Below are positions 56,267 through 64,000 of a stretch of DNA of 64,000 nt, piece after piece. The notes under the pieces are model-generated. The model did not search any database, was not told the origin of the DNA, and was given only the letters and a program-made list of their open reading frames with translations. Every line of letters starts with the position of its first letter. Position 1 is the first letter of the stretch. The DNA is from Hominilimicola fabiformis (GTDB taxonomy: Bacteria; Bacillota; Clostridia; UBA1381). The translations under genes were made by a program, and so were the position numbers. Where the stretch lies: contig NZ_JAJEQM010000002.1 of the NCBI RefSeq assembly GCF_020687385.1, positions 186,001 to 250,000 on the forward strand, written 5' to 3'.

Positions 56267-59200
56267 ATGGATAAGGTTATATTAAAGCAAGAAAAAGTTA
56301 CAATACCTACATATGAAATTTCTGATTACGACAAAAATCCTATGTTTCTTGAAAAACGTGTATATCAAGGTTCAAGCGGACGAGTTTATCCGCACCCTGT
56401 ATGCGAGGGTGTTTCGGACGTTAAGACTGATAAAGAATACAACGCAATTTTCTTGGAAAACGATTATATTCTTGTAATGATTTTACCTGAAATCGGCGGT
56501 AAAATTCAAAGATTATACGATAAAACAAACGGATATGATGCTGTTTATTATAATGAAGTTGTAAAACCAGCGCTTGTAGGCTTGGCAGGTCCATGGATTT
56601 CGGGAGGTATTGAGTTTAACTGGCCGCAACATCACAGACCGTCCACATTTGATCCTGTTGACTATAAAATCGAAGAAAACAATGACGGTTCGATTACGGT
56701 ATGGGTAGGCGAAACAGAAAAGATGTTCCATACGAAAGGTATGGCGGGATTTACTGTATACCCAGACAAGGCATATCTTGAAATAAAAGGTCAGGTATAC
56801 AATCCGACAGACAGACCTCAAACATTTTTATGGTGGGCAAATCCTGCCGTTGCGGTAAATGACTATACACAATCAATATTCCCGCCGGATGTTCACGCGG
56901 TAATGGATCACGGCAAACGTGATGTATCAAAGTTTCCTATTGCCGACGGAGTTTATTATAAGGTTGATTATGCACCGGGTACGGATATTTCAAGATACAA
57001 AAATATTCCTGTACCGACTTCGTATATGGCATATCATTCGGATTATAATTTTATAGGCAATTACGATTATTCCAAAAATGCGGGACTTCTTCATATAGCC
57101 GACCATCACGTTTCACCCGGTAAAAAGCAATGGACTTGGGGTAACGGTGATTTCGGAAAAGCGTGGGACAGAAATCTTACAGACGAAAACGGTCCGTATA
57201 TTGAACTTATGACAGGTATGTTTACAGACAATCAGCCCGACTTTACGTTCTTAAAACCGTATGAAGAAAAGACTTTCGTTCAATACTTTATGCCATACAA
57301 AAATGTCGGTGCGGTTAAAAATGCTTCAACAGAAGTTGTTATGAATCTTGAATTAGATAACGATACGGCTAATATAACTGTATATTCGCCGATACAACTT
57401 GACGATGTAACAATCAAATTTGTTTATGACGGAAATAAGATGTTTGAAGAAAAAGCAAACATATCACCGACCGATATATTTACAAAGAGTGTTCCTATGC
57501 CTAACATTGATGAAACAAAGCTTACACTTGCCGTATATAAAGACGGAAACGAATTATTAAGCTACACTCCTATGGGCGAAAATAACGAGGAAACACCTAA
57601 TCCGGCAGAGGCATTGCCTGAGCCGCAATTTGTGGAAACAACCGAAAAACTGTTCCTTGCGGCTACACATTTAGAGCAATATCGCCATGCTACATATTCG
57701 CCTGAAGATTATTACCTTGAGGGATTGAAGCGAGATGAAACAGATATTCGTCTTAACAACGGATACGGAAAGTATTTGTATAATAAGGGCAGATTCGCGG
57801 AAAGTGAAAAATATTTCAGACAGGCTATTAAATCATCAACTTGGAAAAATCCTAATCCATATGATTGTGAACCGTATTATAATTTAGGATTATCATTAAA
57901 GAAACAGGGTAAAATCAATACTGCATTTGACGCGTTTTATAAAGCTGTTTGGGACGGAAATATGCAGGATAAAGCATTTTATCAATTAGCCTGTATTGCA
58001 TCGGGCAGAGGTGATTATAATGATGCGTTGGAATATATAGAAAAGTCGCTTGTAAAGGGAATGCATAATTTAAAGGCAAGAACTTTAAAATCGGCGTTGC
58101 TCAGAAAACTCGGAAAAAATACAGAGGCAACAGAATTTGCAAAAGAAACACGCAATATAGACGCATTAGATCACAGTGCATATTATGAACTTTACAAACT
58201 AAACGGTAACGGCTTAGACGAAATGCAAGCTGTTATGCGTGGTGACAATCATAACTATATTGAACTTGCACTTAGCTATATGTCAGCATATTTGACAGAT
58301 GACGCAATCGAAATATTAAAACTTGCACCGAATGACAATGAGCCTATGGTACATTACTATCTGTATGCACTGACAAATGACAAATCAGAACTTGATACGG
58401 CTGAAAATTCTGAAAGCCTGTATTGTTTCCCGAACAGACTTGAAGATATAGCTGTATTGGAAAAGGCAATATATAACGGCGGTAATTATGCTGCTTATTA
58501 TCTTGGCTGTTTGTTCTATGACAGAGGCAGATGGGAAGAATCAAAAGAATTATGGGAAAAGTGTGCGGATAATATAAAACTTCCGACAGTGTATAGAAAC
58601 CTTTCGCTTGTTTATTACAATAAATTAAAAGACGGTGTCTTAGCGGTAAAAGCAATGGAAAAAGCATTCAGTATTGATAAGAGTGACGCAAGAATATTCT
58701 TTGAACTTGATCAACTGTACAAAACACTTAATTTCTCTCTTGAAAAGAGATTGGCAAATATGAATGAAAATTCCGACTTACTTGAAAAGCGTGACGATTT
58801 ATATACGGAATATATCACGTTGCTTAATATGAACGGCGAATATGATAACGCATACAATCGTATTATGAACCATAACTTCCACCCTTGGGAGGGCGGTGAA
58901 GGTAAGATACCTGCTCAGTACAGAATTGCGCTTATTAATAAGGCTAAAGCAGAAAAAAATACAGAAAAAGCAATAGAATATCTTGAAAAAGCTCTCGTTT
59001 ATCCGTATAATTTAGGTGAGGGCAAGTTAATCGGTAATATGGATAACGATATATATTATATGCTTGGTAACTTGTATGAAGATAAGGAAAAGTCCGAACA
59101 GGCATACAGACTTGCAGCAAGGGGTGAATTTAATCTTTCTTCGGCGATGTATTATAACGACCAACCGCCACAGATGATGTATTATTCTGCAAAAGCGATT

Positions 59201-59485
59201 GAGGCACTTGGAGATAAAGACGAGGCTAAAAAGAGATTTAACGCATTTATTGAGTATGCAAATAATCATATGAATGATGAAATGAAAATTGATTACTTTG
59301 CTGTATCATTACCGGATTTCTTGATATTCGAAGGTGACTTAAATAAAAACAATAAGGTACATTGTAATCTTATGGCGGCGCTTGGATATTTGGGTATAGG
59401 TGATAATGATAATGCCCAAAAGTATGCAAAACAAGGACTTGAATTAAATCAATGCCACACAGAACTCAGAGATATAGTAAAATAG
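56267..59485 (+). CDS. DUF5107 domain protein with TPR repeats
   Basis: A 1072-residue protein with no signal peptide. The first 375 residues match the DUF5107 type, a beta-rich, mutarotase-like fold: YPHPVCEGVSDVKTD, ILPEIGGKIQRLYDK, GGIEFNWPQHHRPSTFDP and a Trp/His-rich loop IADHHVSPGKKQWTWG. A middle sheet domain (about 375-450) precedes a long TPR array from about 490 to the end, with units such as RFAESEKYFRQAIK, YYNLGLSLKKQGKINTAFDAFYKAV and NAQKYAKQGLELN. ATG 56267 has AAGGAG 8 bases upstream. It is 8 bases upstream of a GH2 gene, so a role in oligosaccharide breakdown is likely; substrate unknown. Confidence 0.85.
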   Translation: MDKVILKQEKVTIPTYEISDYDKNPMFLEKRVYQGSSGRVYPHPVCEGVSDVKTDKEYNAIFLENDYILVMILPEIGGKIQRLYDKTNGYDAVYYNEVVKPALVGLAGPWISGGIEFNWPQHHRPSTFDPVDYKIEENNDGSITVWVGETEKMFHTKGMAGFTVYPDKAYLEIKGQVYNPTDRPQTFLWWANPAVAVNDYTQSIFPPDVHAVMDHGKRDVSKFPIADGVYYKVDYAPGTDISRYKNIPVPTSYMAYHSDYNFIGNYDYSKNAGLLHIADHHVSPGKKQWTWGNGDFGKAWDRNLTDENGPYIELMTGMFTDNQPDFTFLKPYEEKTFVQYFMPYKNVGAVKNASTEVVMNLELDNDTANITVYSPIQLDDVTIKFVYDGNKMFEEKANISPTDIFTKSVPMPNIDETKLTLAVYKDGNELLSYTPMGENNEETPNPAEALPEPQFVETTEKLFLAATHLEQYRHATYSPEDYYLEGLKRDETDIRLNNGYGKYLYNKGRFAESEKYFRQAIKSSTWKNPNPYDCEPYYNLGLSLKKQGKINTAFDAFYKAVWDGNMQDKAFYQLACIASGRGDYNDALEYIEKSLVKGMHNLKARTLKSALLRKLGKNTEATEFAKETRNIDALDHSAYYELYKLNGNGLDEMQAVMRGDNHNYIELALSYMSAYLTDDAIEILKLAPNDNEPMVHYYLYALTNDKSELDTAENSESLYCFPNRLEDIAVLEKAIYNGGNYAAYYLGCLFYDRGRWEESKELWEKCADNIKLPTVYRNLSLVYYNKLKDGVLAVKAMEKAFSIDKSDARIFFELDQLYKTLNFSLEKRLANMNENSDLLEKRDDLYTEYITLLNMNGEYDNAYNRIMNHNFHPWEGGEGKIPAQYRIALINKAKAEKNTEKAIEYLEKALVYPYNLGEGKLIGNMDNDIYYMLGNLYEDKEKSEQAYRLAARGEFNLSSAMYYNDQPPQMMYYSAKAIEALGDKDEAKKRFNAFIEYANNHMNDEMKIDYFAVSLPDFLIFEGDLNKNNKVHCNLMAALGYLGIGDNDNAQKYAKQGLELNQCHTELRDIVK

Positions 59486-59493
59486 GTGATACA

Positions 59494-62058
59494 ATGAAAA
59501 CAATAGATTTAAGCGGAAAATGGAATTATAAAACAGATATTGACGATAGTCAGACAATAGACAGCATAAAATTTGAAAATAATAATTTTAATCTTCCGGG
59601 TTCAACTTGTGATAATAGGATAGGCAAAAAAACAGAATACTTTGACAAAATATCAAAAGAGGCTGTACGTGCACCGAGAGAGCGATATGAATATATCGCT
59701 CCTCTTTGGCTGCAAAAAACGGTCAACATTCCGAATGATACAGACGGTAAAACTGTCAGACTGTTTATGGAGCGAGTTAATATATCATCTGAATTATGGA
59801 TAGACGGTGTGAAAACAGACAGACAAATAATTGAGCTGTCCACACCTCACATATACAATTTAACAGGAAAAATAACACCGGGCGGACATACGTTTACGCT
59901 GAAAATAGACAACAGAAATTTGCTAAACCTTGATACAATGGCAAGCGGATACAGTGTCGATACGCAAGGATATTGGAACGGTGTTATCGGACGTATTGAA
60001 CTGCAATATGAAGAAAAAGAACATATTGACAGCATTCAAGTATATACAGATGACAAAGGCATAACGCTTAAAGTTGTTGAAACATCGGATGTACATTCTC
60101 CGTTTAAAACGGAGAAAGCGACTGTTACCGTAAATGTTACTTCACCAAAAGGAGATTTACTTGGAGAAAAAATATTTGAAACGAAGGTGTTTAATTCAAA
60201 ACAAGTTGATTATTTCAGATACGATATTTCCGAAATAGATTATTGGGACGAATTTAATCCTAATTTATATACGGCAACAGTTAAATATGAATGTAACGGT
60301 CATACCGATATAAAATCCGTAAAGTTCGGTATGCGAACGATAAAAACGGAAAATAAAAAGATTTTGCTTAACAACAGACAAATTTCTTTGCGCGGTACAA
60401 TAGATTGTGCTATATATCCGCTTACAGGTTATCCGCCTATGGATATTGAGGTGTGGCGAAAAAATTTCAAGACTATCAAAAGCTATGGTTTAAATCACGT
60501 TCGTTTTCACGCATGGTGTCCGCCTGAATGTGCCTTTAATGCGGCTGACGAAATAGGAATGTACATATCTATCGAAATGCCGCTATGGCTTAATCACGAT
60601 GTATGTGCACTTGAAACGGGTGAAGACCCGATACACCGTCAATATTTTATGCAGGAGGCTATTAATATCTCAAAAACATACGGCAATCACCCTTCGTTTA
60701 TAATGTTTTCAAACGGTAATGAAAATATGGGCGATTTTGATATGCTTAACGACATAACCACTTGCATAAAGGCTTATGACAACAGAAGAATTTATACGCT
60801 TACGACGAATTTCGACCACCCGATTATGCCGTGTGAAGATTATTTGTGTGCATATGAGGCAGGCGGTCACAATGTCAGAATACAGAACTGTCAGGATAAG
60901 GCGGCTGAAAATACATCGCTTGATTATTCCTCTGCGGTAAAAGATGTGCCTGTACCGATAATTTCGTTTGAAGTGGGGCAGTATTGTGTATATCCTGATG
61001 TTGACTTAATTGAAAAATATACAGGCAATATTCTGCCGGTAAACCTTGACGCGATTAAAAAATTTATGATTGAAAAGAATGTGTATCATAAATTGAATGA
61101 TTATATTAAAGCGTCGGGCGACTTAGCTGTTAAGCTTTATAAAGAAGATATTGAGGCGGCACTTAGGACAAAAGATTTCGGCGGTTTTGAACTTTTGTCG
61201 CTATCGGATTACACAGGACAAAGTACAGCCACTGTCGGCATACTTGATGTGTTTTATGAAAGTAAAGGCTTGATTTCACACGATGAATTTAAAAATTTTG
61301 CAGGTGAGGCAGTACCGTTATTTAAGGCAAAGAGAATATTTAAAAATACAGATACATTGGAGGCGGAATTGGACTTATATGATTTTGGCGAAAAGAAAAT
61401 CAACAACCCTGTTTATAATTTGACGGTACAAAACGGTAAGCAAGTATTTTATAAAACGTCAACAACAGAAAGTAAGGTAAGCATACCGCTAAACAGTATA
61501 ACAAAATCAACAATGCTTAGTGTTATACTTGAAGTGAACGGTTACAAAAATACTTGGAGAATATTTGTTTTTGCCGAAAATAAGATTGAAAACAATGTTC
61601 GTATGATTAAATCGGAAGAAGAACTTGATGATATAATCAAAAACGGCGGAAAAGCTATTGTGACGAAAGAGTGTTTTAAAAATCCGATACATGGAAGTTT
61701 TATACCTGTATTTTGGTCGCCGGTACATTTCCCGTCACAAAAACCGTGCGGTGCAATAATTGATAATAATCATAGAATATTTGATGATTTTCCGACAGAA
61801 AAATATCCCGATTATCAGTGGAAAAGACTGCTTGATAACTCGATCGGTACAGATATATCGAAGTTTGCAGGTGAAGTAAAACCTATAATTGAAACAGTAC
61901 CGAATTTCTTTGATAATACTGCGTCATCACCGCTGTTTGAAACAGAAATAGGCAAAGCAAAGCTATTGTTCTGCGGTTTTGACTTAGACGGAGATTATCC
62001 CGAATGTAAACAGCTTTTAAGCAGTATAACGCAATATGTAAATTCAGATAAATTTTAA
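59494..62058 (+). CDS. Glycoside hydrolase family 2 protein
   Basis: An 854-residue GH2 enzyme. The sugar-binding N-terminal domain (about 1-170) begins IDLSGKWNYKTD; an immunoglobulin-like domain (about 175-285) follows. The TIM barrel (290-600) carries FSNGNE with the acid/base E410 and IISFEVGQ with the probable nucleophile E493. The C-terminal 250 residues are accessory. No signal peptide, so it is probably cytoplasmic. It most resembles GH2 subgroups acting on plant or host glycans; beta-galactosidase, glucuronidase or mannosidase cannot be decided. ATG 59494 has AGGTG 6 bases upstream, 8 bases after the DUF5107 stop. Confidence 0.9.
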   Translation: MKTIDLSGKWNYKTDIDDSQTIDSIKFENNNFNLPGSTCDNRIGKKTEYFDKISKEAVRAPRERYEYIAPLWLQKTVNIPNDTDGKTVRLFMERVNISSELWIDGVKTDRQIIELSTPHIYNLTGKITPGGHTFTLKIDNRNLLNLDTMASGYSVDTQGYWNGVIGRIELQYEEKEHIDSIQVYTDDKGITLKVVETSDVHSPFKTEKATVTVNVTSPKGDLLGEKIFETKVFNSKQVDYFRYDISEIDYWDEFNPNLYTATVKYECNGHTDIKSVKFGMRTIKTENKKILLNNRQISLRGTIDCAIYPLTGYPPMDIEVWRKNFKTIKSYGLNHVRFHAWCPPECAFNAADEIGMYISIEMPLWLNHDVCALETGEDPIHRQYFMQEAINISKTYGNHPSFIMFSNGNENMGDFDMLNDITTCIKAYDNRRIYTLTTNFDHPIMPCEDYLCAYEAGGHNVRIQNCQDKAAENTSLDYSSAVKDVPVPIISFEVGQYCVYPDVDLIEKYTGNILPVNLDAIKKFMIEKNVYHKLNDYIKASGDLAVKLYKEDIEAALRTKDFGGFELLSLSDYTGQSTATVGILDVFYESKGLISHDEFKNFAGEAVPLFKAKRIFKNTDTLEAELDLYDFGEKKINNPVYNLTVQNGKQVFYKTSTTESKVSIPLNSITKSTMLSVILEVNGYKNTWRIFVFAENKIENNVRMIKSEEELDDIIKNGGKAIVTKECFKNPIHGSFIPVFWSPVHFPSQKPCGAIIDNNHRIFDDFPTEKYPDYQWKRLLDNSIGTDISKFAGEVKPIIETVPNFFDNTASSPLFETEIGKAKLLFCGFDLDGDYPECKQLLSSITQYVNSDKF

Positions 62059-62083
62059 AATAAGCCGAAAAGGTTAATTTTAG

Positions 62084-62127
62084 AGTCGGAGCTGGATTCC
62101 TTTAGGAGTCCGACTCCGACTTTTTTT
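62084..62127. terminator. Terminator between the GH2 operon and the two-component genes
   Basis: AGTCGGAG...GGATTCC, loop TTTA, GGAGTCC...CTCCGACT with a few wobbles, then seven T. It ends the GH2 operon; on the minus strand it follows the response regulator gene. Confidence 0.88.
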
Positions 62128-62815
62128 AAATTAGATTATTACCTAAAAACTTGCTTATACCATTTAAGGCTGATTGTGAGTATTTTCTGCTTATAGGTAT
62201 TTCAAGGTCTTGAATATTGACTTTTGTTTTGGTGAATTGAGTTATGTATGTAAGATTTACAATGTAACTTTGATGTATGCGTATAAAGTTGGTGTTAAGA
62301 ATTTCTTTTTCGATGTCCTTTAGAGGTTCGTTTAAGGTTTGCTTTGGCGCATTGACATAATGTACGATAGTTTTCTTTAAAATCCCTTCAAAATAGGAAA
62401 CATCATTTAGATTTATAGCAGTAGTTCCGCTGCCGAGCTTTGTATAAAGAGTCTGCTTATTTATTTCACTGCAACACACTGACAAGGCTTGTTTTAACTG
62501 TTCATTCGATATTGGTTTTACCAAAAAGTATAAATGATTGACGGAATAGACGTCTTGAAAAAAGTCTTGCTCAACAGATATAAATATAATTTTTATATTA
62601 GGGTATTTTTCAGTGATTGCTGACGCTATATCTATTCCGTTATCTTTTCCGAGCATTATATCAATAACAGCGATATTGTAGCTTGAAACCGATTCTAAAA
62701 AAGTGTTTATATCATAATAACAGTCGGTATTATAGCTGTTATCAATTTTTTCTATTTGTTCTTTAAAATCATCACAGAAAGTTTTATCATCATCGATTAT
62801 CGCGATATTAATCAT
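62126..62815 (-). CDS. LytTR-type response regulator
   Basis: A 229-residue regulator. The receiver domain (1-118) has the acidic pocket D8-D10, the phosphoacceptor D52 in AVIDIMLGKDNG and the Lys in FLVKPIS. The LytTR DNA-binding domain (about 130-229) contains VSYFEGILKKTIVHYV and FIRIHQSYIVNLTYI. Such regulators bind paired direct repeats at promoters and are partners of AgrC/LytS-type kinases. The gene overlaps the kinase gene by 4 bases, so the two are one operon. Confidence 0.93.
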   Translation of the reverse strand: MINIAIIDDDKTFCDDFKEQIEKIDNSYNTDCYYDINTFLESVSSYNIAVIDIMLGKDNGIDIASAITEKYPNIKIIFISVEQDFFQDVYSVNHLYFLVKPISNEQLKQALSVCCSEINKQTLYTKLGSGTTAINLNDVSYFEGILKKTIVHYVNAPKQTLNEPLKDIEKEILNTNFIRIHQSYIVNLTYITQFTKTKVNIQDLEIPISRKYSQSALNGISKFLGNNLI

Positions 62816-64000
62816 TTATGTACTTCCTCCTTGTCATTAATCGGAATTGTTACAATGGCGGTAAAATTGTACTCATCATGTTCGTAAACGAAATTACCGC
62901 CAAGAAGATTGGATAAATCTTTAATTATATGTAATCCGTACCCGTGATTGTGATTAGGGTCGTCTTTTTTACGAATAACTTGTGGCATACTGTTGCGGCA
63001 GGTGATAACTAAATTGCCGAGTTGTATGCTGCTTTTTAATTCAATATAAGGATTTGTCGTACAGTATTTAGACGCCTCTAAAGCATTATTTAATAGGTTG
63101 GAGAAGATACTGCATAAGTAAACATTGTCGAGCTGAGCCTCTTTAATACCGCCGACTAAGAAATCGGTTCGTATATGATTGGCTGTAGCCATATTGTATT
63201 TTTCAGCCAATATAATATCAATCGCCGGAACATCGCAATATGTTTTTGCCGAAAGTGAATCCCAATTTTTTAATAACTTACTTGTATATTCGGTTAATTC
63301 TTCTTTGTCTGCTTTTTGTGACAGACCGTTAATAACGTTAATGTGGTCTTTTAAATCGTGACGCAATTTTTTATAGTTTACATAGTTGTTTCTCAGTTGG
63401 TCGTATTGTGAGCTTAAAAGATTGTACTGATTAACAACAAATTCTTGCTTTGCTTGCTCTTTACTGATACGAATACTGTAACGTATAACAAGAACTGTAA
63501 GCGAAATTGAAATAATCATATAAACAATTAAGACCAATACAAATTTCAATATACTTATTTTTGCATAATAAATGTAAAGTAAGAACGTCAGTATAAATAT
63601 TTGAACAATTATTATTGAAAGTATATATACAATAGTAAGGTCACTTATTTTTGGCTTTTTATGTTGTATCCATTTTGAGATTGAAAACAGTATCAACATT
63701 TCAACTGTAAATAAAAGCAAAGGTTCGACTGCGTTTGGAATACTTGAAAGTCCGGCAAGTGTTTGACCGCCGAAAGCCGAATCAAAGTTTGGCATTAGTA
63801 TTGTTCGCAGTGAAAGATATACGAGCGACAATAAAATATCCGATACATATGGAATAAAAGTGAATAATATTTTTTTTAAAGGCTTGTCATCGCTGAGTAT
63901 GAATATACAAGTCATAAGTATAGCTATCCCTGTAAAGAACATAGGCATTTGAGGCATATGTATTATGTTTGTGATTATAGTAGCTATAATCATTACTGCC
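62812..64000 (-). CDS. GHKL sensor histidine kinase, AgrC-like (5' end outside window)
   Basis: At least 393 residues, reading off the window: the frame is still open at base 64000, and ATG 63993 may not be the true start. Five or six membrane segments (to about residue 170) precede a coiled linker and the phospho-acceptor box KKLRHDLKDHINVING with H212. The ATPase domain has the N box NLLNNALEAS and a G box HNHGYGLHIIKDL. RHDLKDH-type boxes and polytopic sensors are typical of AgrC-like kinases that bind peptides. No agrB or agrD gene is in the window. Confidence 0.9.
   Translation of the reverse strand, partial: AVMIIATIITNIIHMPQMPMFFTGIAILMTCIFILSDDKPLKKILFTFIPYVSDILLSLVYLSLRTILMPNFDSAFGGQTLAGLSSIPNAVEPLLLFTVEMLILFSISKWIQHKKPKISDLTIVYILSIIIVQIFILTFLLYIYYAKISILKFVLVLIVYMIISISLTVLVIRYSIRISKEQAKQEFVVNQYNLLSSQYDQLRNNYVNYKKLRHDLKDHINVINGLSQKADKEELTEYTSKLLKNWDSLSAKTYCDVPAIDIILAEKYNMATANHIRTDFLVGGIKEAQLDNVYLCSIFSNLLNNALEASKYCTTNPYIELKSSIQLGNLVITCRNSMPQVIRKKDDPNHNHGYGLHIIKDLSNLLGGNFVYEHDEYNFTAIVTIPINDKEEVHK

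Overview
The window looks like chromosome from an AT-rich, endospore-forming member of the Clostridia (Bacillota). The evidence is the spoIIGA-sigE-sigG cluster, SpoIIP, SpoIVB and a SpoIIQ-like M23 protein, the strong AAGGAGG-type ribosome sites, the frequent TTG starts, and consensus sigma-A promoters with 17-base spacers. Gene orders are those of Firmicutes: rplS/lepB/rbgA, spoIIP-lepA, ruvC-ruvA-ruvB, pyrH-frr-uppS-cdsA-dxr-rseP-ispG and mazG-like-gdpP-rplI-dnaB-tilS-ftsH. I cannot assign genus or species. No tRNA, rRNA, CRISPR array, transposase, integrase or phage gene was seen.

Layout. 1-960: 3' part of a GH36 alpha-galactosidase. 961-4860: tRNA methylthiotransferase mtaB, a divergent HPr-like protein, then rbgA, lepB and rplS on the minus strand. 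5.0-8.0 kb: spoIIP and lepA. 8.1-9.7 kb: a small XRE regulator plus membrane protein pair and a zinc-ribbon membrane protein. 9.7-12.5 kb: argH and argG, each with its own promoter. 12.5-15.0 kb: ruvCAB. 15.0-16.6 kb: cell-wall amidase. 16.7-19.2 kb: spoIIGA-sigE-sigG behind a promoter with Spo0A-type boxes. 19.3-23.8 kb: PucR-type regulator, CtpA-type protease, LTA-synthase-like protein. 23.8-27.2 kb (minus): polysaccharide deacetylase, class II aldolase, a Cys-rich protein of unknown function and an Ogg-type glycosylase. 27.4-29.8 kb: M18 aminopeptidase and convergent M23 protein. 29.8-30.05 kb: noncoding element with its own terminator. 30.1-40.2 kb: queA-tgt, then a long housekeeping operon for UMP kinase, ribosome recycling, undecaprenyl and phospholipid precursors, the MEP isoprenoid pathway, aroQ and an M24 peptidase. 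40.3-41.2 kb: spoIVB (minus). 41.3-43.7 kb: pcrA with a structured leader. 43.7-44.0 kb: block of consecutive hairpins. 44.0-47.9 kb: LysR regulator divergent from leuCDB. 48.0-55.6 kb: c-di-AMP phosphodiesterase/replication/tRNA-lysidine/FtsH operon. 55.6-56.3 kb: about 690 bases with no convincing gene. 56.3-62.1 kb: DUF5107-TPR protein and GH2 glycosidase. 62.1-64.0 kb (minus): LytTR response regulator and AgrC-like histidine kinase, running off the window.

How the genes fit together. Most of the window is core metabolism and information processing. The sporulation genes form a partial pathway: Spo0A-type control of spoIIG, SpoIIGA processing of pro-sigma E, SpoIIP for engulfment, sigma G in the forespore, SpoIVB signalling across the septum. 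The accessory parts are the carbohydrate genes (GH36 at one end, DUF5107-TPR/GH2 at the other), the LytTR two-component pair beside the GH2 operon and the XRE/membrane pair. I found no clear new defence or mobile system. The most unusual signals are regulatory or noncoding: the spoIIG promoter, the 29.8-30.05 kb element, the hairpin block at 43.7 kb, dispersed hairpin repeats, a terminator whose 3' arm carries the next gene's ribosome site, a probably leaderless ogg gene, and the pcrA leader.
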